In this document: positions 21,101 through 33,468 of the stretch, one piece after another
Layout: each line of letters starts with the position of its first letter
Position numbering within the stretch: the stretch's first letter is position 1
From: Combretum micranthum
Lineage: Eukaryota; Streptophyta; Magnoliopsida; Myrtales; Combretaceae
Direction of reading: 5' to 3'
Assembly: GCA_024138025.1 (NCBI GenBank)
Contig: JAMXBD010000428.1
Location: 682,001 to 746,000 of the forward strand
Length of the DNA: 64,000 bases
Translations under genes and position numbers: made by a program
Notes under the pieces: generated by a model
Told to the model about the DNA's origin: nothing
What the model saw: the letters and a program-made list of their open reading frames with translations, nothing else
The model's database searches: none

Positions 21101-22035
21101 AAACTTGATTAAAAACTACTGGTACCATAAATGAAATGAACATGCATTGCACGATTTGCGTAAATAGCATTTGAGTAAGTGGCAGCCTACTACGTATTAG
21201 TGTTTCGAATCTCTGATAATGCTTGATTTTTCTAGGCAAAGAAGCTATTAGTTCTATGGAAGATTACCTTTGTTATGTTGGTACCATAGGAAATAAATGG
21301 TAAATGAAGGACGTCGCTTATGGTATCGTTTTGAAATGACTAACACTTGATGGAGTTTTTAAGGCTAGAATAGGAAATGAATGTTAAAGATATGATAAAT
21401 TTAAAGTGATAATTGAAGTGAGTATTATTGTTTTCCTATTTGCTTAGTCTCTCCTGAGTAGGTAGGCCATAGTATTATGTTCCTTCAATCCCGATGAAAG
21501 GGCGTAAATTTTCATCCCGCTTTGGATTCCAGGTTATCCAGGCTTGTATTTGTGCATATGCTTGATTGATACATTTCATATAATTGTTAATAAACTTGTT
21601 TGATATGTGGTAAGTTTTGGTTATTCATTGAGCTCGTGGTTTTGCTAACTCTCCAACTTTCCTTTCAGGTTTACACTTGGGCCATGTCTTATCACTTCCA
21701 GGAATTTGGCTCCGGTAAGAACTTCAAGACTGGAGGTTCATGGGAGATTATGGGATAAGTTACTTGCTTTTATTTTTATTTTATGATAGTTAGTATTTAA
21801 ATTATCAGTTATGTGTTGAGAGACTTTTAGAAAGATAGTATGGTTTGTACTATTATATTCAAGCACTGAGATGATAGTTATTTACTAATTTATAACTTAT
21901 ATGTATTTATCATTTCTTATCAAAGCAACTAAATGATCCTGTTGTTTGAAAATATATCATTCTCTGAAGGTAATCTAGTGATAGCATTCAAGTGTAGCTT
22001 GTTTACTACTACTAGGGTACTCTTGAGGAATGACA
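18183..22035 (+). repeat. 3' LTR of the gypsy element, interrupted by a hAT-like MITE
   Basis: Matches 8757-12216 but contains the 414-bp insertion at 19562-19975 and lacks the 30-bp tandem region of the 5' LTR. The two LTRs differ by scattered substitutions and small indels, so the gypsy insertion is not recent. Confidence 0.85.
19562..19975. mobile_element. hAT-like MITE inside the 3' LTR
   Basis: 414 bp flanked by GGTTAGAA at 19554-19561 and 19976-19983 (exact 8-bp duplication). Ends: TAGACATCACCACGGGGCGG, and on the other strand TAGACATCGGCACGGTTCGG. The interior is packed with GGTTCCGGAACCG-like palindromes, with an A/T-rich middle. The uninterrupted site is visible in the 5' LTR near 10181 (gactagaacac). 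No ORF of its own; open frames across it are chance. Confidence 0.9.
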
Positions 22036-22040
22036 GTTCG

Positions 22041-22944
22041 GGTAGGTATTTATCAAATGAATGTTGATAAAACAAAGGGTAAAGGACATTTGGTGTGTTA
22101 ATGGGTGTAATGACATCTTTATTGGTGGTTGTAGTGTGTGATGAATGAATGAAGTCTTGGAGCCAATGGGGTGTTTTCCGTATTCTAGATGATCACCTTA
22201 AAGGAGTACTAACATGTGAATTTTCTATTGCATGTGTAACATCAGAGGGTAAAACAGGACAAGAGGGAGACAAAGAACAAGAATCGATAATCTCATTTGA
22301 TGATAGACCAGTATGGGGCACATGTACATGCAAATTTTCATTAGTGGTAGACTTCACAAAATCATTGAAAGGAAACAAATTTTCAAGGAAGACAATATCT
22401 TAACTAAAGAACAAACGTTTTTGAGAAAGATCATAAACTTTATAACCCTTACATCCTTGTTCATATCCTAGGAAAATACATTTATCACTATGAGAATAAA
22501 CTTTATCAAGATTTGGTAAGTGATTGTCACATAACATAAGCGTCCAAACACTCTTAAATGATCATATGAAGGTACTTTATCGAAAAGTCTCTCAGAAGGT
22601 GATTGCCACTCTAATAATTTGGTAGGAAGAATATTAATAAGATAAGTGGCAGCAAGAAGACATTCTCCCCAAGATTCTTTTGGTAACTGCGCATGAATGC
22701 ATAAGGCTCTTGAAACTTCTAAAAGATGTCAATATTTTCTCTCTACTCTACCATTTTGTTGTGGTGTATATGGTGTAGTACGTTGATGTATAATTCCTAG
22801 AGATTGAAAAAAGGATTTGTAAGCATTTGAGAGAAATTCCCCACCATTATTTGTTCGAGTGAATTTTAGATAGACATTGAAATGATTAAACATAAATTTG
22901 AAATAATGTTCTAAAGTAGAATAAACCTGAAACTTACGATGCAA
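22041..22944 (-). pseudogene. Copia 1 integrase, C-terminal half and linker
   Basis: Integrase core piece at 22729-22944, with FTRTNNGGEFLSNAYKSFF and TPYTPQQNGRVERKY. The second catalytic Asp position reads Asn (TNNGGEF); the Glu in RVER is kept. The linker toward RT runs to about 22041 (STPLR, stop, then RKTPHWLQDF), where the gypsy element interrupts the frame; it resumes at 8756 on the other side. Confidence 0.8.
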
Positions 22945-23163
22945 AAGAAAATTCTAAGTTGATCTTGTACAATCATCAACATTAGTAAGGAAATATCTTC
23001 CTCCAGACGATGATGCAACACGATACAAACCCCAAACATCGGCATATATTAAATGAAAAGGAATTGAAGCAATACTTGCACTTCCTAATAAAGGAATACG
23101 ATGAAATTTTGCCTCTTAACATGCTCCACAAACAAAATCATCACATGACAAATGTTTACAAAA

Positions 23164-23719
23164 TCATCGCATGTCCAACTGAGCATGTAAAAGACTTACT
23201 CGATCTTTATTACAAGATGTGACGTTATGTGTAGAAAAACTAATGCTATTTGAAACAAGGGTGTACATACTATGAGTGACTGATGTTGATGCAATAAGTT
23301 TCTTAGATATTTGGTCCTGAAAATTATGACCAAGAGTATTAAATTTAGCTTTGATATTCTTTTCTAAAGCAAGTCTATAAATGGATAAAAGATTATGGGT
23401 GAAAGTTGGAACAAAAAATACATTATGAACAAAAAATGAAGTAGTAAAGTAAATAGATCCAACTCTGTTTACAATCAAAGTTCTCTGATCAAGTAATTTG
23501 ACACGTATTGGTTTACTTATAACATGCATGTCATGCAAAATGTCTACAAAAAGTTGTCATATGGTCCGTTGCATCGGAATCAATGATCCAAAGAGCCATC
23601 TTATTACTTAAAGTATCTAAAGAAGCAGACGTGATAGACCCACCTGCATATGGTATAGTAGTGACTGCGACTACCATATGTGCTAAGTTACTAGACAGTT
23701 CCTTCATCATTTTATACAC
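23164..23719 (-). pseudogene. Copia 1 protease and GAG-pre-integrase region
   Basis: Two frames: 23531-23719 with the protease site ALWIIDSDATDHMT (the DSGA box reads DSDA), and 23164-23538 with the protease C-terminus and the linker to integrase (NVFFVPTFTHNLLSI, then RVSLLHAQLDMR). The Gly-to-Asp change in the active-site loop would be expected to damage it. Confidence 0.8.
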
Positions 23720-24238
23720 CTCAGAGCAAATTACTTACATCATGCTTTTAACAAACCCTCCAATTGGATTATGCTTCTTTGAATATGTATAAGAAACTAA
23801 ATCAAGTGGTGTATCCTGGACTAAACCATGCACTGGAGCTGTCATTACTGAATTCACTTGTTTCCGTTTGTGATTTCTCTTTCCTTTTACCACTTAGGGT
23901 ATTCAATAAGCTGGAAGCAATTCTCCATAGTTAAAATCTAGTTTCGTGCTCCTTCATGTGCCTCACTTAAATCCATGAGAAATTGTATCAACCTTCTTTG
24001 AGACTCAAAATCATGTATCCTCTCTATCATCTTACAATTACATCGATCTAGAAGACCACATGAACAGGTTGGATAAGCACATAAACAACTTAATTTATCC
24101 CAGCATTTCTTCAACTTATTATATTATGTTCCAACTAATTTATTTTCTTGATGTAAGTTACTAACCTCATATTCCAAGTGGAAAATTAAAGGTCCACTTG
24201 CTACGCCATTTTGTTTAACAATATTTTTCTAAAGTTTT
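23720..24238 (-). pseudogene. Copia 1 gag, C-terminal part (degenerate)
   Basis: Expected position of the gag C-terminus; several short frames and stops, no clear zinc knuckle. It ends at the solo LTR inserted at 24239. Confidence 0.45.
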
Positions 24239-27200
24239 TGTAATGCCCTAAAAATTTAATCCAACATTAAATCAATTAAGGTGCTACCATCACGTGTAAT
24301 AACCTAAAGTATTACACGCTCAGGATTTCTTTAAAAGATTTTGTTTATGTTGAACATTACTACTCAATTTTAGGTTATAAAATCATTTAGTTAGATTTTC
24401 AAATAACTGGATTTAGTAGTGGAAAATCTATTTTACAAAACACTTTTTAAATTAAACTCTACTCCCAACCGAGCAGACCAACTTTCTAAGAAAAAATACT
24501 TTAATAAAATTTTACAATCTACTCTTAGGAGTAGATAATCATTTACAAACATATAGGTGCCAAAAGCCCTTTTATGGAAATACAAATTTATAAATAAATC
24601 CAGTCTCTATAAAACGAAAAAAATAAAAATAAAAATAGATCCATGCTCCTAACTCACTTCACTTATCCTTCTCAAATCAACAAAAGCTCCCACAACTCGA
24701 GCTAAACAACATCATCATCATCCGTCATCACATCATCATCAAAATCATCCTCCTCCTCAAGAGCTCATCATCAACAACAACATCAACAACACCATCAATA
24801 ACATCACTCATCTTCATCATCAATAATAAATCCTATGAAAAGAACAAAAATAATAAATATGAGCCGAAAGGGTATTCAAACTCCAGAACAACAAGGAATC
24901 TGTGGGTCCTGAGTAACAATCTCGATGCTCAAGGGATTGATATAAGCTGTTCAGGGACTTATATCTCCTAGATGATATATCTATAAATGAAAAGTAGTCT
25001 CATCTAGGGTTTTTAGCAGTTTCTCAACTTCACTTAACTTAATCCATAATATCACCTAGCTTAAGTGTTCCCATAAACATTAAACTAAATCATATATTTC
25101 ATTTTAAGATAAGCAAATGTTATATTGATATCAATAACCCCATCGATTACCTATTGCACTACTTATGAAAGTTATTGCATCATGATAGGGGTGACTTAAG
25201 CACCTAAACTACTGTGCCCCTAATCTGAGCAAAGTGCTGCTCCTTGAATCGGATACCGATCTTCCAATCCAAGGCAAGAATCATATTTCAATGCGAAAAA
25301 CAGAATCAACACTCATCAATTGACTAAGTCATCTTTAAGTTCTTAATCCATTTTATATGCCTATCCTAACATTCAACAAGCAAGTTACTGCGTACTTCTC
25401 ATATGAAATCCAAACAAGGTCTCAGGAGTTAAGACAGAAGCCATCTCAAAGGATATACTAAATATCCATATCTATTTAAGAATTAAATTCATATAAGAAC
25501 TTAAACCAATAATCCAATTATATAACAAACTCATATAAGAACTTATATCAATTATTCACTCATCTCAAACTTTTACCGTAACCCTATTTGATAAGACATT
25601 AATTTGGAATCCCACTATGGCTGCGAAGATTGCCTCGCCAAAATATGGACAATTCTCTTTTGTCTGTCAAAGAATTTCTTTTCTCTTTGTTTATAGTGTT
25701 TTATTAGAAAAGCATCAACAAAGAATTCATTTACCAAAAACATTCATTTTCCAAGTATACACACATTTGAAACAACATATTCCCTATATTATTCAAAGAT
25801 CATCCTAATTCATTCATCTAAGTCAATTATTAACTACTAAGCTCATTCTAGCTTAAGCCAAATAGATTAAAGTTAGTCATTTAAGTCATTTACTAAGTCA
25901 AGTTAATTAAACTTAAACAATCTAACTCATTTTAGCTTAGTGAAGTTCATTAAGTCATGTTGTACTTAGATTCATTACTAATTCATTATACATCTAGGAT
26001 CCATGTCAACTTGACTTTATATTAACTTAAACTTAGCCAAATTAATTAACCTTAATCATTTAATTCAAAAACTAAGTCAAATATGGTTAAACTAATTCAA
26101 TCTAATTCATTTTAACTCATCCAAGTCTATTTAATCAAGTTGAACCTAAGTTTGTTAGCTAAGTTCATTTTATAACTAACTTCTATATTTAATCTAATTA
26201 TTATTAAATCTATAAATCCACCTAAATCAGGTTTAATTTCATCAATTAACTAATATAACACATCAACTATCATTTATCTGCTTCATTTTAGCTCAACAAG
26301 ATTCATTTCCTAAGTAAACATACATTTAATAAGCAAAAACAAGTTTTAAACTTTGTTTGGAAAATGTATCAGTTGAAAAGAAGTAAAATTTAAGCATCGA
26401 TACTTTTGAAATTTTTACAAAATTAAACATGAAAGGTGTAGATCTCTTTTTAACCTTTTCAACTCAATTTGAATCACATCAATCTAATATCATATGAAAT
26501 TGTTATGATCAAATTACAATAATATGTTAAGCTGCAGGGGAACCTATCATACCTATGATTTGAGAAAATCACATGATTAAAGCATTTCACTCCCTTTATC
26601 ACGCCCGTGATTGCTCTCCTGATAGTTGTTATGAATTTCCTTTGCTTTGAAAACTCATTTTTACACATTTTCATCAATTTATACACGTTCTACATCAATT
26701 CCAACATCAAATAAACACCTATAACAACTTCTAACACTTCAAACTTCATCTAACAACATCAAACCATCCCAATTCACTATTCATCATCTTCTTCATTACA
26801 GCCCCAACTCATATCAAACTTCAAACCAACAAATACATATAAGAAATAGCACTTCAACTCTTTTCCTTCACACGTAGAACTATATAAACTCATAAACGAC
26901 AAATAAAATAATATAAACCATGTACTTAGCTTTTGGAAGACATGAAAATCCTCTTCGTTTTTGTTGTTGGAGCTACTTGTACTTGATTTCCTTCTCCAAT
27001 CTTGTTTCCTACTTCAATTTTCTCCTTGATTTCAGTCTTTGGGTATTGGTAATTGCGTAGATAACGATTTTCCGACAGACATAGCAAAAAGGAAAGGAGA
27101 AGAAGAGGAAGGAGAAGGATACGAGAGAAAAGGAAAAAGAAAGGAGAGAGAAAAGAATGAAAAAGAGAGGTAGGTGAAAAAATAAAAAGACAAAGGGAAA

Positions 27201-27642
27201 AGATTAATAATTAAGATTTTTTAGGATAAAGGTATTAGATTTAAAACTTTCATATAAATATCTTTAGTTTTAGAAGTATTAAAAGATAATTTCAGAACCA
27301 ATAGGATAGGAATGAAGATCTTAAAATAAGAACTTAGTTTAGGGATTTATTTTAGATAAAAAGATATTTAATTTGAGTTCTGATTTAAGAGCTAATAGCT
27401 GTATAGAAGCAAATGAACTCAAATTTTATAAGGATTTAAGAATTGGGATTTAAGCTAAAGATTGAGGGTTTAGGAATCCTCTAAACCATGTTTAGAGATC
27501 TTAGGAATCCAAAATCTCAATTTCAACTTAATTTATTACTATTATAATTATATCAACTTGTCTAATTATCCTATAATTCATTTGATTCATTTAATCTATC
27601 TAAACTCAATTTCTAATCTAGGTGAATGTTTAGGGTATTTCA
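24239..27642 (-). mobile_element. Solo LTR of a long-LTR gypsy element, in copia 1 gag
   Basis: 3404 bp, flanked by GTTTT (24234-24238) and GTTCT (27643-27647), one mismatch. On the minus strand it starts TGAAATACCCTAAAC and ends AGGGCATTACA. The interior (about 24890-25450) resembles the 53320-53730 block of the LTR at 51755-54382. It contains CAT/ATC trinucleotide repeats (24710-24830), poly-purine stretches and no coding region. No internal domain is present, so it is an LTR-LTR recombination product. Confidence 0.75.
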
Positions 27643-27673
27643 GTTCTTGTGCCAACTGTATGTAAAGAAAATT

Positions 27674-27976
27674 CTATACAAGATCCTTTGACATAAAGTT
27701 CAATATCCAACAAGTCACCATATAGTCACACCTAGTCCATTTCATAAAATCTGGTGAATTTTCTTTTAGATTAGGAATCGATCCATCTATAAAATCTAGT
27801 TTCAACTTGGCTCTTAAGGCCATCTTAATCGCATGACTCCAAGGAAGGAAATTGCTTCCATAAAAAATTAGGTTTCCAATACTCATACAAGGACTATCGG
27901 ATCTTGATATGTACAAAGGATTGACCAACATCTGTTCATTGGGATTTATATTAAAGAAACTAATTCTACAAAACAA
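27674..27976 (-). pseudogene. Copia 1 gag, N-terminal fragment
   Basis: 100 residues from an ATG at 27976: NPLYISRSDSPCMSIGNLIF, then LPWSHAIKMALRAKLKLDFI and RCDYMVTCWILN. These match the gag N-terminal domain of copia elements. Cut at the solo LTR junction (27643). Confidence 0.8.
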
Positions 27977-28029
27977 TTGAATATCAAATATTTGAAACTA
28001 GTATAAAATGAAGAATTAAAACTGGAGGA

Positions 28030-28043
28030 AGCTCTCATACCAT
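28030..28043 (-). other. Primer-binding site of copia element 1
   Basis: Minus-strand TGGTATGAGAGC directly after the 5' LTR, one base from the tRNA-Met complement TGGTATCAGAGC. Confidence 0.75.
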
Positions 28044-28044
28044 A

Positions 28045-28247
28045 TGAAAAAAGCGAAGGAGATTTCCAAGTTGTTAAACAAGAGCAACAAACAATTGAAA
28101 AGCACCAGACGAACAATTGAAGAAGAAGAAATAAAAATGATTTCTCTGTATTCATCAATATAACAAGTTCTGTTGCGCACACGCGCACACACACACAAAA
28201 ATTTGAAGTCTAACTAACTATTTGTATCGGCCTATAAGGTTCCAACA
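28045..28247 (-). repeat. 5' LTR of copia element 1
   Basis: 203 bp starting TGTTGGAACC and ending TTTTTTCA (minus strand); matches 7004-7196. Contains a CA/CG-type microsatellite (about 28175-28197). Confidence 0.85.
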
Positions 28248-29102
28248 CGTGGAATATATAATATTATTCTCAAAATCTGTTTCCATGGGGTAGGATATGG
28301 GTACTGGGTCTCCATACCTTACTCTAGAGCTTGTACCTGTACTTTAATTATGGAGAGTATGTGTATAAATATAGGTTTTAACATACCTTACACTACCTGT
28401 ATCCACCATATTTATGATTATAAAATAATATTAAAAAATAAAAAGATATAATAATATTCTAATTTTTATTTTGCGATTAGTTTTGTTTAAGATTATTATT
28501 TGTAAAATGCCCTCTAAAATTTTTATTTTGGAATAACTTGTACTATTTTATTTTAGATACCTATGGTTTTATATGTTTGTTTTTAAATTATATAGAAGTG
28601 TTGTATATCTTTTGAGACTAATTAATATAAAAGTACCACCGAATTTTTTAATTCGGATTTTATTACAATGTCTACAATTTTATTTGATATAACATAAATG
28701 GATTCTACATGTATCTAGAATAGGTTCAACTTTGACACAGAAAAATGATACATATTGTAGAACTTATAATGTTAAGAAATTAATTTTTAGTCTACACCAC
28801 AAATTATATATAACTAGTTAATATATGAAAATAAGGTATTATTGCATATTAAATGAAACTATGTATTATTCTAGCTTTAAATTTTAAGAAGAAAAGGGAA
28901 ATAAATTATAAGTTTCATGAAAAACATTATAGGTTATATAGGATACCCTATACCCTGTAGGTTTTATCGAGTATAAGATGTAGGGTGGGTTTAAGGTGTT
29001 ATAGCATAGGTTACACATACAAAATTTAGTATCTTATAACCATAGTATAAGATACTGGTAAGACTTTGTATCTTACCTACACTATTTTTGCTCACCCCTA
29101 TA
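28248..29102. other. hAT-like debris right of copia 1
   Basis: Non-coding, with many gtacctgta / taccttac motifs. The right end reads ttttgctcacccctata (about 29085-29101), the form of a hAT terminus (TAGGGGTGAGCA on the minus strand). No matching left terminus was found, so it may be truncated. Confidence 0.4.
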
Positions 29103-29158
29103 TGAACTACTTATGAAATATATATATATATACACACACTATATATCTAAACTTAAAT

Positions 29159-29313
29159 TTGGTCTCCTCATATATATTGATATATATTTCATATCTTGCC
29201 CAAATCAAAATATTACTTTCACTATTTAGTATTACGTAACTTATATAACATATATATACATATTATATAACTATATTATATCCCTTTTTGTTTCCAATGT
29301 ATATAATCATATC
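29159..29313. repeat. Host segment D, copy 2, left part
   Basis: Matches 6605-6758 and is interrupted at ATATC (29309-29313) by the solo LTR; it resumes at 33372-33468. Confidence 0.7.
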
Positions 29314-31100
29314 TGTCACGCCCCGAGGGTATTCTAATAATGATAATCAAGAACCATTCAATCACATTATTAGTTTACCTTCTAGGAATGACATGATTTC
29401 CAAAAACAGGATCTTTTAGTTGCTTGGATGGAATAAACAAACATATATAAGATGTAAATTAGTAAACAACTATTACGAACTACAATATTACAGATCATAT
29501 GCTTCATAATTCCTTACAACCTTAACTGATGATTCTAATGCACATTAAATGCATCAAAAGACTACTACAGATATAGATGTTCTAATCCTATACTAAACTT
29601 TAAACTTTTGGCTTCTAATCTCTTACCGGGACCATGCTCCTGCTAGTAATGAGCCAGGCGCAAGGTAAACCTGAAAGGACTGTGGGAGTGAGCTAAAACA
29701 CAAGCTCAGTGAATAACCAGAACTTATTACATATAATATACAAGTTATTTAACAATCATATGAAATGCATCAATCACACAAATGAACATTACAAGCTTGG
29801 ATAACCCGGAATCCAAACAGGATGAAGATTTACGCCCTCCCATCGGGGTTGAAGGATCACAATCTATGGTCCACCTACCCAGGAGAGACTTAAGCTTTCA
29901 GGAAATAATAATCTCAAATTTAATTATCTCTTTAAGCTTATCATGTTTCATTATTTATTTCCTGTTTTAGCTTTAGAAACTCCACTAAGTGTTAGTTATT
30001 CCCATATAATACCATAAGCGGCGTCCTTCGTTTACCATGTAGTTCCTATGGTATTAACAGAACAAAAGTAATCTTGCAATTAACTACTAGCTCTCTGGCC
30101 TAGATAATTCAAGCATTACCAGAGATCCGAGAAACTAACACGTTATAGGCTACCACTTACTCAATGCTTTTTATGCATAGTATATAATGCATGATTGTTT
30201 TCCATTATGGTACCAGTAGTTTTTAGTCAATTTGGAGGTGATCAAGCAATACAGATACTCAATTAGAGACTATATACATTATCAAGATACATGCATTTGT
30301 GTTATCACTTATTTTAGAGTGACATGGCAATCAATAGAATACAATACACAACTTTCATATTTCAAACAGTTCACCAATTTTCATTATCTTTTTATTTAAG
30401 GTTCACTACTAGTACAAGCACAACCAATGTAATAAGACTGAGTTACTCACCTGCCCATCCTATTTAATCGTAGTAATCTTCAGGTAGGTCCTCCCAATAC
30501 CCGAGTCACCTATTGAGATAAATAATATAATTATTAAAATTTACAGATTATATAACCTAGTTCCTACGAATATTTAAGTATTCTAATTGTTTGTTGTGTT
30601 TCTATTTTATTCTTAATTAATTCTTTTGAAATAGCCCTAAGTTCTAATTCATGTATTCGCAGTTTTATTTTATTAATTCGGTTGGATGCTTGAATCTAAT
30701 AATTGGGTATTTGGAAAGTTTAATAACTTGGTTAATTCATCTTTATTGTCAAATATATCAGTTTTCTTTTTAATTACTTAATAAATTTTTCTTATAGAGT
30801 ATAGATGTTCCTATACTCACAAATTTGGATTATTTAAATTTCCATTGTTATCTATTTATGTACAAATATTCTAATATTTACTTAGTATTCACTAACTCAT
30901 AATTTATACATATATATATATATCTTTTTATAAATTAATTAAATATCATTTTTATGAAAACATACTCACTAATAAAAGAATTTAGTAACTTAATTATAAT
31001 TATTTTCGAAATTATTTTCCTCTTTTCGTAAATCATGAGAACATTAATCATTATTATCAATAATAGCACCAAAATGATGATGATGATGATGATGATAATA

Positions 31101-31152
<52 letters not shown>

Positions 31153-33371
31153 TAAATTTCCGAAAATAGATTAGATAGAATAATTATATTCCATCACATT
31201 AGTAATTATACTAATTGTCTTATACTTTAATTAATATTATTACTAAGTAATTTTAGTCTTATATTCATATTTATTATTATTTCAGAAATAATATTTTCGA
31301 AATTCTAAAAATTCTTTTAATAATATTAAGGATATTAATAATTAGAAATCTATTATGCGGAAATTACTTAACAAAGTAATTTATATTTCTAAAAATTCTT
31401 TTTAGATTAATAATAATAGATTAAATATTTAAACATCATATATTTAATAAGTCAGAAAATAATTTATTTTTAATTTAAATAAATAAATAAATAAATTTCG
31501 GATTTAATATTATTATACTATAATATTATTATTACTATTCCAGAAAATAAATAAATGCAGAAATAATAATAAAATTCTAAAATTACTTATATTATTATTT
31601 ATTATATAAATATTTACTTAGCTTCGTTTTCTTTTTTCTTTTTCTTTTTTTTTTTTTTATTCTGGCCGAGGGGTACACGGGTTAAACACGCCCGTGTACC
31701 CAGCCCGTGCTCATCGGGAGCACTGTTCATCGTCTTCCCCGATGAGCCGTGGCCATTTTCGATAAATCCCGACGTCAAAACGTCGGGATTTTGGATCCAA
31801 AAGACTCCTAGGAACCTAATTAACTTAAATATGTAAGAAAAACAACATAAAAACAACATGTTACCTACGAATTTGGATCATTAAGCTCGGCTAGGGTTTG
31901 GGAAAATCACCTTTGTTGTGACCTCTCGATGAAATTCGAAGCTCCTAGTGGCCTTGGTTAGCTTCCTAAGATGTCTAAGAGTCAGTCTCAATCCTTAAAA
32001 CTGAAAGAAAACTCGCGGAATAAAATCACTTACCTCAAGCTTGTTTTTCATGTGTTTTTTCCAGGTTTTTGTTCGAATTCTCGAACTGGGTTGGTGCGAG
32101 GGTTTAAAAATTGTTTTCTGGGTTGGTTCGACTCCTAATAAGCTATAGTTGTATTCTGGAAAGTTTGGAAGAGTTTGGAGTTCGTTTGCTTAGCCATCCA
32201 AGTTCGTTTGCTTATATATGTATATATAACGAAGTGCAAGTTTTTGGCCGCGTTTCTTCCTCAAATCTGAAACGAATTGCTCTTGTTTGTTGTGGTTTAA
32301 GTAGTTTGTTCTATTGTCATTAATGCAAGGGTGATTTGTCATGTTTACATTGGCTTAGGAGAGGATTGGGATTGACTTTGTGCATATAATTGGAGAAACT
32401 TCGGTTCATCAAATTTTAGAAGATCACAGCCATTCAAAAGCTAGAGACGTCTCCTGCAAGTTGATATATATATATATATATTAATTATATATTAGTTAGA
32501 TTTTGTTTAGTTAAGTTTTCGGTAGTTTATTACATTATTAGGGTATATTTTAGCTTATATATGTAAATTATATATGTACAAAGGTCTTAATGGATCCTAC
32601 AAGATGTTTAGTTTAACAAAAAGTACAAATTTAAGTTTTAATAGTACGTATCTATTTGTTTAAGAAAAATTTATCCTACGCGATTTAGGTTTTATAAGCT
32701 TTTCGGGTCAATTTTCGTTTCAGGCTCCAAGAGCTTTAGAAAACCCTAATTCGAATATTAGTATGATTCAATTCTATATTTGAGGTCTAGATCCAATTAT
32801 ACATCAGTTTATTTTTTATTGGGTATTTATAATCCTAACAGTTTATCTTAAGATCACAATTTTCTAACTAAAACCCTATTGAGTCATTTATTAATATTAC
32901 TACTAATATATAGGCTAAATTAGTTTATATATTAGATTTGGATACTCACTATGAAATCTTATCAATGTAGTTTATTACTGACTAGAACTCTCAAATTCTA
33001 GGGTTCCAATCCAAATATAGGTTCATTACTATACCTTGTTTCAATTCCCGGTCTCTATTGAATACTAAGGTAATCACTTAATATCCATATTTAGGTTTTC
33101 CTATATAATCTGTCTGTTTGACAAGGATTCGGGTTTAGGATTTGAAGTTTCCTTTGATCACAACCTGAATTATTAACTCGGAATACGAAATCTTGTTTTT
33201 GGAATCAATTGGGGTCAAAGAAGTCCTTTTATAAAGTTTATGAGTCCCAAACCGATCAAATTTAAAGTATCTATCTAAACTAGAGTTTCTAATTAACTCC
33301 TAGGGTTACTAGTCAACCTATAATTTCTAATTTAGGGTCGTATCGTATGATGGAAGTTTTCGGGGTTTACA
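29314..33371 (-). mobile_element. Solo LTR of a Del/Tekay-like element, exact ATATC duplication
   Basis: 4058 bp related to the LTRs of the gypsy element at 8757-22035 but inverted: minus strand start TGTAAACCCCGAAAAC, end CCTCGGGGCGTGACA. The shared block (e.g. acgccctcccatcggggttg at about 29833, complement of about 11680-11700) is clear. Flanks are ATATC on both sides (29309-29313, 33372-33376). It contains an AAT microsatellite (31090-31151) and the CCGTGTACCCCTCGGCC motif (complement, about 31665-31681). No internal domain. Confidence 0.88.
31075..31151. repeat. ATG and AAT microsatellite in the solo LTR
   Basis: A run of GAT repeats changes into about twenty AAT units; it corresponds in position to the ATT-rich part of the other related LTRs (10330-10530, 20140-20330). 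Confidence 0.85.
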
Positions 33372-33468
33372 ATATCCCTACATATGCCTTTTTATATTTA
33401 TAAACTTTAACATTTATAAAAGTATCATAAGATTTAATATCTTTAAAATGTATTTAGTGTTATTACTA
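33372..33468. repeat. Host segment D, copy 2, right part
   Basis: Continues copy 2 after the solo LTR; matches 6754-6857 (aacatttataaaag, tttagtgttatta). Confidence 0.7.

Larger units (their letters stand above)
8757..22035 (+). mobile_element. Ty3/gypsy retrotransposon (Del/Tekay-like), full structure, defective
   Basis: 13.3-kb element inserted in copia 1. Long LTRs lie at 8757-12216 and 18183-22035, with a primer-binding-like site at about 12226-12237 and a purine tract at about 18169-18182. The domain order gag, protease, RT, RNase H, integrase places it in Ty3/gypsy. The target duplication is ATTCG (8752-8756) and GTTCG (22036-22040), one mismatch. Very long LTRs starting TGTAAAC, and RT and integrase of chromovirus type, suggest Del/Tekay. 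The coding region is broken by many stops. Confidence 0.85.
7004..28247 (-). mobile_element. Ty1/copia retrotransposon 1, nested and defective
   Basis: Minus-strand element with LTRs at 28045-28247 (5') and 7004-7196 (3'), a tRNA-Met-type primer site next to the 5' LTR, then gag, protease, integrase, RT and RNase H in copia order (integrase before RT). It is split by the gypsy element at 8757-22035 and by the solo LTR at 24239-27642, leaving about 4.6 kb of its own sequence, near normal for copia. Every domain carries stops or frameshifts. The outer flanks show no clear target duplication, so the ends may be off by a few bases. Confidence 0.85.

Noticed and set aside
28030..28043. tRNA-like sequence (also 12226-12237, 51460-51470)
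   Set aside because: These are short primer-binding sites, not tRNA genes; no cloverleaf can be drawn around them.
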